NCBI GenBank assembly: GCA_022577435.1
Contig: JAKOON010000011.1
Coordinates: 1,809,001-1,873,000 of the forward strand
DNA from: Embiotoca jacksoni
Taxonomy: Eukaryota; Chordata; Actinopteri; Embiotocidae
Reading direction: 5' to 3'
DNA length: 64,000 nt
Part shown: one piece after another, positions 30,001 through 42,400 of the stretch
Numbering within the stretch: position 1 is the first letter of the stretch
Layout of the letters: every line of letters begins with the position of its first letter
The notes under the pieces: generated by a model
What the model was told of the DNA's origin: nothing
Seen by the model: only the letters and a program-made list of their open reading frames with translations
Database searches by the model: none
Translations under genes and position numbers: made by a program

Positions 30001-33000
30001 ACCTTTTATTTGAGATCTTAGTAAATCAGGCCCCTTGTCTTGACATGTGTCATCTTTTAATAGTACAGAGTTGTTTCTCATGTGTTTCTCATATATAGTC
30101 TGAATGGCCATGTGGCCACCAACAGGACATGCCATATTGTTTATTTTTCAGTGAAAATAATTTTCACCTTAAGATCACATTTTAGATACTGTTGACATGA
30201 TAACAACTAGATCAGATCTGCATTCTCTCACTGTAATGCCGTTGCAGCCTGCTTTGGTCAAGGTTGTTTAATAATTTACACAAAGGTTGGGAAGTGGTTG
30301 TGATTATGATTGAAGAATATCTGCTCAGTTACAGTCAGGGCAACATCATAGTCAAGGTTAAAACAAAACAGTGTTCTCTGTCAGTAGTTAACAGGAAACC
30401 AACAGCAGTCTTCTGTGTAAAAGTTGGACATTAAAAGTTCCCCTGCAGTTTGGCAGTGGAGTTGCATTGTGGGTAATGTACTTTTGCTTGGAGCTTCAGG
30501 TGTGTTAAGGTACTAGTGTGCAGTCCCAAGTAAAGATGAGGGGTGGGCATCCCTTTTTTCTCTCGACACGTCCAGTTGTTTTGTTATTGTTTGTTTGTTT
30601 GTTTTTCAAACATTGAAGGCTTCAGCCCCAACTGATGTTGATTTATGTGATGTCACGTATTCATGATATTTTGCACGATGGAGCTACAAAAAGCTCTCCA
30701 ACATTTTTCTCACATTATATTGTAGAAACACACTTTGATGGGGGCTTCATTTGGTCGAGTTCCCCTTTAAACATTGGCTGCTTTTGGCACGTGAATACAT
30801 TTTCTGTGTGTACATAGTGCACACCAAAATCTTTCTTAAACCCTCATCACTTTTGTAGCTAAGGAGCATCAGAGTCCCTTTCAAGCTGAGATAGGAGATC
30901 ACAAGTCTGTTTGAATAACGCATCTGCTGAAATTATAATACAGTAGAGACCCGACCTGATGATTGATTGGTGAGGGCACATACGACATGGGCAGCATTCC
31001 CTGGCTCAACTCCCTAGACAGACCTTTGCTGCACCCTTGTGAACATTTAGCAAAAATCATTAGGAGTTATGAGTCAAATCATGAATATAAGTGATGCAGG
31101 TTTTTCCATAGATTTGTGTATCTTACTTTATCTTGTAAATCTAATATTAATATTCAAAATTCTCACAAAGAATCAAGTTATATGGGAAAAGATATAAAAA
31201 GCAGATGATAAAAACTTTAACAATAATGCTGTGACAGTAATCCACAAAAGACAGCAGAGTACTGCGTTGGTTCACACTATGCATGCTGCTTTAGCTCGGA
31301 GCCATTCGGTGGAGAAGTGACACTGTTGTTGCAGCAGCAGGATGTGTGGGTGGTTTCTCAGCGTTGATAATGTGGCAATCTTCATTTCATGGCTTGTGAT
31401 TTTATTACATTTCCTCTGTCTCTTCTGGCGACCCAATGGCTGCCGTCAAATTAGAGGCGACCCTAATTACCTCTGCTGTGTCATGTTCCGACTCCACACT
31501 GAAAAACATTTATTCATAATTACATCACATCACATGGGAGATTTGAAATTTCTTTTTTTTTCGTCAGTGCTCCTCTGACTGGTTTGATGTGGGTGGGGTT
31601 CTGGTGTAGAAAGGTGATGTCATATATTGCTATGCACCGATCAGAATTTAACAATCCTCCTGTTAAAGATCTTAATTTTATACTTTCAGAGAAAAGAAAG
31701 GCACCAGTTCTTGTTTTTCAATATTTTTACAATATCAATATTTATTGATTTACTGTACTGACTGAAGTCTTGCCTTGCTGCATCCTTTGATTGAGATGTG
31801 ACTTTGAGTGGTTAAATGTGTGTGTGCGATGCGCTGGGTCACAAGCACCTCTCCCTCTCTCTTCATTAGAGGTATGTGAGTCCCAAAGGCGGGTGCACTT
31901 TGGCCTTGTCAGGACGTCTCGTGCTGAGTGTTACACTGCTTGACAAATTCCAGAAAAATAGAGTGTGAATCCTCGTAGTTAACCGGAGAGTCGATATCAA
32001 AGAAAAAATACTGATGTTATCAAGTTCAGCTGAGTGTGTTCATGCGTGATGTTTTTTTTAATTTTTAATTTCAGAAGTATTAAAGTACAGTGTGAAGCAA
32101 TTAAGTGAGACATTCCATCATTATGTATTTGGTATCAACCATTTTTTGGCAAAGGGGAAAAGGAGGTGCAAAACAAGCTGACACAGCCAAACTTTATCTT
32201 AATAACGATCGAAGCACACGATCTAAAGCTTACGGCACACATGTAGGGTGTGTTCAAATCCACTTTTGCTAATTTAACAGCAGATAATCTGAGGCTAAAG
32301 TAAGGCACATGGTTCATAGGGGTGGTACTTCATTTCTGAATGAATCATAGTTGTGTTCTGGGCGAATCATGAAAAACATCATGGTGGGGCAGTGGGCAGC
32401 ACTGTCGCCTAACAGCAAGAAGGTTCTGGGTTTGAACCTCGGGGTGGGCAGGCTCCAAACCTTAGCTGGGGCGGGGGCTTTTCTGTATGGGGTAAGCATG
32501 TTCTTCTGGTCTGCGTGGGTTCTCTCTGGGTCCTCCGGCCTTCTCCCACCATCCCCTGCCTCTGCCCCAAAGTCAGCTGGGATAGGCTCCAGCCCGCTGT
32601 GTACAGGATAAAGCTGGTATAGATAATGCATGGATGGATGGAATAAATGAATCAGAGTGTTATTAACTGCTTCCTTAAAAACCCAGGTGTGTTTGCACCT
32701 TGGTGTATTACAATTATAATGGAGAATTTTCCACATAGAAGGAAAGAGCGCTCCTCTGCAGAGGAAACAGATCTGCTTGTGTGCAGATTGAGCAGATTGA
32801 TGTTCACATTAATAATCTTTCACACTGTAATCTTTTTATTTTTAATCTTTTGAGTGTTTGTGCTGCTGCAGGTCCCCGTGTGTGTAACAAGCAGAGTGCA
32901 TGTGTGTTGTGCACCCGCCTACAGCATGTAGGTGCATATCACTGTCTTAATAATGCACCCATAAAATAATAGTAAAATACTGCACCGTTGGCTTAAGATC

Positions 33001-34014
33001 AGGTGTTTGTAAGTCTCTCACCCAATCCCGTACCATCTGACTCACAAAAGTGATGCATTAAATTTACAAATGTACCTTTGTTATTTAAACAGCGTGGGGG
33101 CTTGACAGGAAAATGATATCTGCTTTGGTCTGAAACTACAAATGGCACTTGAATAGAGATCAGCACTGCTTTGCGCCAGGTGTAAGATAGAGTCCACAGA
33201 GAAACATGACCATTCATTTGGAGCCATGTCTCCCCCTGATGAATTCCAGTTCTTTATCAGTCTCCTTAGAAAAATATGTGTCTCTCTTGATGTAAGTGTT
33301 TCAATTTCTTCACGCGCTAATGGTCTGTCTGCTCTCTGATGTTGGGCAGCAGCCTGTCGCTGGAAATAAAGAGTGAACTGTTCAGTAAAAGTGCCATAGA
33401 AACCAAAACTTTCAGCAAAGTGGGAAACAATCACACACCATGTGATTAATTGTTTAGTACACAAATTAGGGGAGTTCAAAGTTCTAGTATCTGTTAGATA
33501 AGAAAGTGTTAAATAGTAACACAATAATGAAGTAGCATTGTAGGAAATGCATGATCACACAATAAGTGAGTCGAATTTTTGGGGAATTTGTGGACTTGTT
33601 TCAAATTGCTACTTATGATATAGAACTGTTACCACTGCAGTGAAAGACCTTTCAAAGTCTTAGTCTGGATACCATCACTGGCTGCTTTAATGTGAAAGGA
33701 ACTGTGTCCACATTTAAGTGGTCAGCCTTTTGAACTTCAACTGCCTGATTAAATATTCCTAAAATTAGCTTGCAACAAATTAATTCATGTCACTAGAGAA
33801 CAATAGTCGACTCTTAGAGAGATGATATAAGCTTTGAATTCCGTTAAACCAGAAAGTTTTTATGATGTGCAGTATTCTTCTTCTTTGTGAAGACCTTTTG
33901 CTCTGTGCCACCAGAGCTGTTGAGCACAGTCACTTCTGCTTGTTGTGAATGTTTCAGGGCTGTAAGGAGCTGCTGAATTGATTCAGAGTGGCCGTCTTCA
34001 TTTCAGCAGGCTTT

Positions 34015-34104
<90 letters not shown>

Positions 34105-37100
34105 GTGTGTGTGTGTGAGAGTGGGAGTACACTGTCACCCCGCAACTGCATGATGCATGACTCCAAATTTTGTGGCAGCTTTTGCTTCTTCCTCGCTGAT
34201 CATTCAGAGGAGTCAGCCAGCGATGACTCATGGGAATAACAGAGGTGGAATAACGATATCAAGTGAACTCATAAAAAACATCAAACTCAGTGTGTATAAG
34301 TCATTACACAAAGGTTGTTTTTAGACAGCAACAAAATGTAGGATGTGAGCACGACCTGCTGAGGCAAAACAAGGCAAGTTTACTTGGATAGCACATACAA
34401 TGAAATTCAGAATGCTTTACATAAGACAGAACAGACATGAAGAAAATACTCACTAAGCAAAATAGAAAGATAAAAGAGGAAGGTGCTTAAATAAATGGCA
34501 CTACGCCCCTGGTTTAAACAGAGCGAGACAGAGAATAAAAGTGCAAATCTGGTGGCTGGATGAATGCATACTGCACATGTGCACCAGAAACAAACATTTG
34601 CAGAGGCAGCCAACCTCCGATTTAGCCCCGATGCTAACTGTAACTCTTAACTTGAACTCTTCTAGACTTTCCAAACGTCATCAGACCAACTGGATCCGCT
34701 AGCGAAACGAGTCATATTGGGGCAATTGTGATGCCTTTTATTTGAGTTATCCATTCATCCACAGTTTATCCACTGTTTTACAGCTGCAACAGTAGCCTGT
34801 AGGTGTCGATGGGGTATTTGTAATTACTCTCACTGTCGGTTTAACATTTTTTTGTGCAAACAGAAAAGTTAAAGCCTGAATGTCAAACTGAGAATTATCC
34901 GCAGACAGTAAATAGAACTTATCTGGGAATTTTACTGCAGATATTTGATGCACAAAAGTAATTCTCTATGTTTAGTTGTGACACCAATGATATTAAGTTG
35001 ACATGTTGAAGATGACCTGAGAGGTCTGGATGGTTTATAGCCCAGCAGCACATCAGTGTTTTTTTGTCCCTAAATCATTCAGTGTCTCTGCTGAGATGGA
35101 AAAATATTGATAAATTCTCAAGGTTCTAATGGGCTGATTTGATAATTATCTCGGTGATAGGACCCAAACACACGACAAATGGAGGCAGGAGGTTTAATCG
35201 AATAAAGGCTTTACTGAAAGAAGTGAGGCAGGGTTACAAACCAAGCAGACTTAAAGCTCTTCTCACAAAAAAAAAACAAAAAAAAAAACCCTGGAGCAAG
35301 ATTACAAACAGGCAAGTCCAAAAACACACAAACATATACTCCAAACAGGGACACGAGAAAAACAAATCGGGCACAGGGACTGAAACAGGGCGCAAGAACA
35401 GACAAAGAAGCAGACGGGACGAGGAGAGTGACATGACAAACTGATCACGAGTGGGGGAGAAGGCGGAGTAGATGTGCTGCAGGGCTACATGAGAGGATTG
35501 GCTGCAGGTGTGCTGACAGGGAGCAGGAGGGTTAATTGGAGATAGTCCTGCAGGAGAACAAGGATTCACACCCGATGGGAGACAGGAAGAGGAAAACACC
35601 GGGGAAAACAAAACAATACAATCTTTAACTAGATGTTCAAATTTAGAGTCCATGATGGCACCAGGAGCCCCGGGTTGGTTTCTCATGAGTTGATAGTGCC
35701 ACCAGTGTAAGTCATGTGTGTTTTTCTTTAGAGTCTGGCATTTGCCTTTTTCTGTTCTTCTATTCTTGCTTTCTGAATCCGTTTCACAAGGACATTTAAC
35801 TGAAACTGATTCGGGATTTGGGTGTTTGCCAAAAAAACTAAAAAGTCGGTCATCATCATGATTTTTTTTTTCTGCGTGTGTATTTTGATAGAGGCCCTAT
35901 AACCTGAGCAGTTTCTCTAAATAAATAGAAATCTTCCTCATTATACTCTTAACTAAGTTTTACTCAAATATTAGTCTTTCTTCATATTATAATTAATGAA
36001 CATATGGTGTCATTAGAAGTACCCTGCTACAGGCAACATAGTGCATCAGCAGTTTTGTAATGAACTGAGTATAGCCACTGGCCTCGGTTGCCATATGCCC
36101 TGTCTTAACTCTCATGAGCACGCAATGAGGTTTAATCTCATTGCATAGCTCCATACACAGTGCAGTTAAAGGTGGAGGCAACTAATCAGACCGTGCATAG
36201 AAATGACACATACGCACAGCCTTCATTCTTACATTTAGAGTTTAATTTCAAAACCAGTGTCACTTTCTGCATTTTAAAATTCGTTCACCTTAATTTACAA
36301 AAAACAGTAAAGTTTCATATGAAAACAGTTTTTGACCTCTGCCACCTCAGAGATTGTATTTGCTCTAGAATATACAGAAAATCATATTTCTTTTCTGTTT
36401 TCAATTTATATTGAATCTGGGCCTATATAAATATATAAATTACATGTAGATGGAACCGCAGATGTGTTTGCTTGATGGTGCCAGAGGCTGTTTGTTATAT
36501 AGAATACTGTATCACACCCTCCATCCAGAAGTGACATATGATAGATTGAAGTGATGGATGTCCTTCCACAATGCCCAGAGGCCATCATACAGGTCCTTCT
36601 TTTTCTTTTCTTTTCTTTTCTTTTCTTTTCTTTTCTTTTCTTTTCTTTTCTTTTCTTTTGTAATTCCCAGAATAGATGTCACATCACAAAATATTCATAG
36701 CTTGTGGTATTTCACAACCTGCATGACATGAAATGTGATTGTCCAAGAGGGAGAAATATTCAGGATCAGGAATGTCAACAACAATGGCATTCCTAGTGCC
36801 ATTGAGCATTTTATAGATGTCTAACTGAATGTGAAACGGCCAAAAATAATTACAATGAAAACTATATATTCTGGTCTTGACATTAGATAAAACATCAAAT
36901 CAGCATGGACAACATTTTGTACAGCTTCTTCTGTATGGTCAAGCTCAGTCTGACTGCACGAGATCAACAGTATTTCAAGATATTAACACAGGCTGTTTAT
37001 GTCCTCAGTCAAAGAGACACTTTGTTCTTTTGATAAAGTAAATAATACAGGTCCTCCTGGCAACAAGCACAACTCGGTATTAGAAAGAGAAAAGGAAAAC

Positions 37101-39375
37101 TATGGAAACAATACACAACTTAATATTAAAATATTTCAAAATAACAGCAACTCAATCCAGAGTCATACATGTCATACAGAATCAGGTGTGCCTCAGTTTA
37201 GCGTGTTCAACTTCTTAAATCTGAGAGATCCTGCGAACTCTGGGCCTCCACTACAGAAGCCCTGCTGAGTTTCAGAATCTGAAATCCATTTGCACCAGCG
37301 CAACCAAGCTCAACCCTTCTGCCTATGCAGCCAGCTGAGGGATCAAGACCGTGTCATCAGGGGAGGATAGACTTCCCTTCTCGCTGGCTAACTCCGGGAG
37401 TGAAAGCTGACGCAACGGAGTGCATTGCCACTTCATATTCTCCTGCTCAGCAGGCCTCCCAGGTTCCCCAGAGAGAGAAGCATGATACTAACTGCTGCTA
37501 CTGCAAACAGAAAAGATGACTGCATGTTACCAGATTTTGAGCACAGCCATAAAATAAGCCTTATATCCTTTTTACACACATGATTAGAATGAAAGGGAAA
37601 ACCTTAGGTCTGCATGTGATTTTGAGAGTACATTTCTGACCACTGGGGGGCCCAACAATAAGCTACAAACACTGACATATTACCACTAGATATGGCTGAC
37701 ATATTAGCAAACAGTTGGCTGTTTACACATCTAGCAGACAAGCAGCATTATCATCTATTCTGTGTTTCTGTGTTCCAGTCCAATATTCACTCTGCCTTTA
37801 ACTCAGTTTTTGCCTCCAACACAGACTGTATATACACAATAGATGTGAAGCCAGGGCAGAATTGTCTTAAAGTGCAATACCACTGAGGGCCACTAGGGGC
37901 TGGCTAAAAAAACAACAACAACAACAACAACAAAAAAACCTCTGCCTTCAAAACACTCCCACTCAACAAGGTTGAACAACTGATGGAATTCAAAGTCAAT
38001 TAAATGTTTTCCACAATCATTATGGTGTCATTAATTAAATTCACTCTGTTATCAGTGTGCTGGTGGTCCTTCCTAAAATAATTCAATCATCAATTAGATA
38101 ATAGACCTCAAAGAGTAGTATGTTTGAAGGCGTGTCTGGTTTGATTGAGTGCACTCAGGTTGGTAGTATAGGTGGGCGGGCATAGTGTCTCTGATTAGTT
38201 CGCATTGGTTCTCATGTTAGTTTTTTCCTTGTGCTTCTAAGCTTTATGTTGGCTGGTTAGCTTCAGCTTCTTACCTAACCTTTCATCTCACTCAGAAAAA
38301 GCAAAAAACCTAATTTCCTACAATATCCAACTATAACTTTAAGCTTTATTGAAGTGAATTCATTTGAGAGGGAGAGAGAAGATGAAAGGGCGTTCATGTA
38401 ACATTCATACGAAGAGAGGTGGACAGCAAGAGGCAGAGATGCAGAGAAAGACATGAGGATTGAGTGATGAGATGATGAGACAGTGATGAAATGCTGGAAA
38501 TGTAGAGAAAGAAATGATGCCAAGCAATACAGGGAAGCTTCTGTCAGCCATTTATCCTGTTGTGTGGGTGGCTGTCTCTCCGCCAGCCGAGACGGAGGGT
38601 GTGCTACCGTACATTTGTGTGCATTCATCTCACATTCTCTGCTGCATTATATAGATCTCCAGCCTGCTGAATCAGCCGCCCTGAAACTCCCATCACAATT
38701 ACAGCCAGCGTGTGGCAGCGCTCCGACACTGACGTCTGCAGAATGTCACTGTGCTTCACAAAGCTCATCAGTCCGCAGGTCGGTCCCCTGCTAACAAGCC
38801 GCTATGTGGCAGCGCTCTCAGACACGGAGGGTGCTGATTTCAAGTATCGTCATTAGCCCTGGTTTAGCGCCATCACTACAGAAGCACAGTCATTTTTGGA
38901 AAAGTGAAGCCTGCGCTTTTTGAAGCCAGCACCTAGTGGCCCTTGGTGGTATTGCATGTCAAGGCACTTCTGCATTGGCTTCATTTTTTAGATCTGGAAG
39001 TTACGTCCACTTTTACATACAGTCTACGATACCACGAGTAATACTGTACATGTACCACATTTTGGGAATCACTGTTGTTGTGTCTCCAGCTTTGTGGCAA
39101 CAGTTTGTGTTTGGCTAATTACTATTTCAACATGTCACTGCCAGTGAGCACAAAGCCAAGAGACAGTTTGATATGGAGAGCTTGCACAGGCCCTGATCTT
39201 AACTGAACAAGCCTGACACCAGAAGAGTGGATGCTGTTATAGCAGCGGATTAATGGTGCGTTCAACAATCACATGTTTCAGTATCCATGTGCTTTGTTTG
39301 GATGTCCACATACGCAGTGTACTAACACTGGTGAATAGTGTGCTCCTGTTTGTGCTGATGGCGAGCTAAAGGCAA

Positions 39376-39437
<62 letters not shown>

Positions 39438-42400
39438 TTACTGTATATGAAAGTGTAGTCATTTAATAACTCTAAAGCCATGACAGCTTGTATTGGAAGA
39501 CTCTATGTGGGAACAATATATTTGAAATAGATGTTTCTGTTTTGCAGTGATAGAGGAATAAGTTATTTCCTGGTGGGACTTGGTGGGTTGTTGTTTTTCT
39601 AGCAAGCTCACTGAGAAGACCGAGACTTTTATTGTGTTTGGCAAATTGAAAAGTTGGCAACATTTTTCTAATGAGACATGTTGGCAAAATATTTTGTTCA
39701 GTCAGCCAAAGAAGTGAAAAGCAAACATTTCTTTTCACATCTGTGGATGGGAAATGGGAGGTTTTCATTCGCTGTCGTGTGGTTCATTCAAAACCAAACA
39801 TCATCCAATCAACATTTCTATTTTAACTGGTTTCACGCTCCATGTTTTTGTTTTATTTACCAGCACTCAGGAGGAAATTAAATGTCAAATGGGAAGATGA
39901 ATGCTTTTATAAGAAGTATTCCCACTACAGGTGTAAACTTAGTTTTCACATTCCTGATGTATCTAAAGAATCAGTGTGGATTTAGGAGGATCTTTTGGCA
40001 TAATATTAATAACTGTGCATTAGTGTATAATCACCTGAAACTAAGAATTAGCCCTTAATATCTACAGTATATAGGCAGCAGGTCCTCTTCCATGTAGCCC
40101 ACCATGTTTCTACTGCAGCCCAGTAGGGACAAACCTAACAGTGACAATAAAAGATGGTCATTCACAATTTTTGCAAGTTTCATGGCTGTTGTAGAGTCTC
40201 TTGCATGCTCAGGAGGGGAGGGTGTGGTGAGGGGTGGTCAGTTGGTAGCGATCTGCAACATCACCTCAAGATGCCAATAAATCCCGCACAGTGCTCCTGT
40301 ATTATTAAGATGTGATCAAAACATAAAAATTGTACTTGTGGCTCCACTTAGTCCCCCCACGATCTAATTAAAAGTGTAATAAATAGATTGTGTATCTTAC
40401 AATGCTATGCAGTAAACCTAATTCCTTATTTGTGCAAGATGTAATTTGTTTTTCTGATTTGTTGTCTGTGTTTGTGTGTCCAGACCAATGATGTCGTAGG
40501 AAACACCTGGAACTGGCTCTACTTCATCCCTCTTATCATCATCGGCTCATTCTTCATGCTCAATTTGGTGCTCGGTGTCCTATCAGGGTAAGTCATAATA
40601 AATCCACATATTCCAGGTCTGCTGAAAGGATCACAGGACATGTAACAGAGGTTAATTACAAACCAGATTTAGTCATTATGCATCTTCATTTGTCCATGTT
40701 ATAATCCTGGAAGGTGTTTGTGTTGCGTTTGTATATTAAATGTGTAATGTGATAATCTTGGGAAAGGATGGATTTAATAATTGCTCTGAAAACAGTGCAA
40801 AGTTTACAAATGTTCTTTTTTAAAAATTCTTAAATACTCTCTTCTAGATAATAAGATATAATAAAGTTATCTTATGTTTTATGAGAAATTGATGAATTGA
40901 AAAGGAATTGAGTAAATCAACAGATTATTCCCCCTCTCTTATCTATCATCTATCGCCTCTCCTTTTTGCTTTGTTCCTCTCATTGTCTTTCCTGGAGCCA
41001 TCCTTTGTGTCTGTGGCTTTAATCATCCCGGTCCTCTGTGCTCTTGGATCTGATGTCTGTCCATCTCATTGTGTCTGCAGTCACAAAGAGCCTCTTCTCA
41101 CCTGCTGTGACTCACAGCCTCTTGTCTCAGCGAAACCTTAATGAAAGCTAACATGTGCATGATCATTAGTCTGGAGGTCATGTGAAACTTGCTGCTGAAG
41201 GAGGAGCTGTTTGTTCGTGGAGAGAAAAACTGTATTCCAAGAAGGGCGTGCTTTTCTTTTAGTTCACTCCCTTTCTTGCACAAGTATTTCCACCTCATGT
41301 TCCAGCAACATTTTTACTGTCATGTTTTGTAAAAGATTTCATCATCTTGGTATTAATGGAACCACTTTGGACAACTTTGTCAATAATACATTTCATATCA
41401 CAGATCTGATTCTTCTGATTAGTGAAAGATGTTAGATCATTTAGTAGTATTAGTAGTCTTATTAGGGCTGGATGATATTATGATATTAAATGTAAGATGA
41501 TGCAAACCAGCCAGCGGGCCGTTATCTTAGCATAGCATAAAGAGTAGGGGGATGCAGCTAGCTTGGCTACCTAAGGTGGCAAAATCCCTCTACCAGCACT
41601 GCCTACCTACCTTAACATGTTGAAGTAATCTTACTTGGTAAATTACTTGGTAAAACTGATTTCATATTCAACACAAAGACATGAGAGTTGTATGAGTCCT
41701 GAAAAATCAATATAACGCTTAATGTAAAATGGGATGTACTGTGATAAGACCTGTACAGTGCTTGAAGTGGAAAAAACAGGTACCAGTATTCCCCTTTATT
41801 TACATGTTGACATGTTTATCAGCTGCTTTCAGTAACAACATACATTTCTTTAATACAGTGGAGAACCAGTTCAATTATGATGGTAACAGGACTGGGTCCT
41901 AGTGTTTGGCTGGACTGTGTATGAAACATTAGATAGCTTTAAATTTGAAATAAGGGTTTTGATTTGAAACAGTTGCAGGAAGTGGCAAAATTTGGCCAAC
42001 AAATGGGGACTTCAGACATTTTCTCATCAGAACTCTGGAGAAACAGATCCAGGACAATGTTTAGAGTTCAGAAAAGGCAGGCATTCAGTCATAATTAATG
42101 AACACACATCACATTAATGATGAATAAGATGTTTACATACTTACAATACATTCTGTAAACTGAATTGAAACTGCAATTGTTTTTTCTGATGCTAAAGTTA
42201 AATCAACAGGCTTGCTGCCCCTGGCCTGCATTCAGTACTGGTTGGGTAGGACTTTCAAAGCTCACTGTGTCGTCATCTGAGTCTGTTCTTGTTGCCTTTG
42301 GAGTCAGGCAAAAATTATTGTAAGGTTAATGTTAACTGACTGAGACTAGCCACCAACAGAAAAAAACAGGCAGGTGAGAATATGAACAGGTGAGTGTTAG

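Larger units (their letters stand above)
21461..40483 (+). other. cacna1b: Intron between exons 6 and 7 (19 kb)
   Basis: The translation of exon 6 joins exon 7 directly, so no coding exon is missing here. Holds the Harbinger remnant, SINE, several dispersed repeats, GT arrays, a GC-rich island at 26640-26935, and other GC-richer non-repetitive blocks at 31255-31490 and 38650-38835. Confidence 0.88.

Noticed and set aside
32314..32736. 140-codon open frame on the minus strand
   Set aside because: Read through a SINE-like repeat in antisense.
35234..35686. 150-codon open frame on the minus strand
   Set aside because: Lies within an A/G-rich dispersed repeat. Biased composition and no domain.
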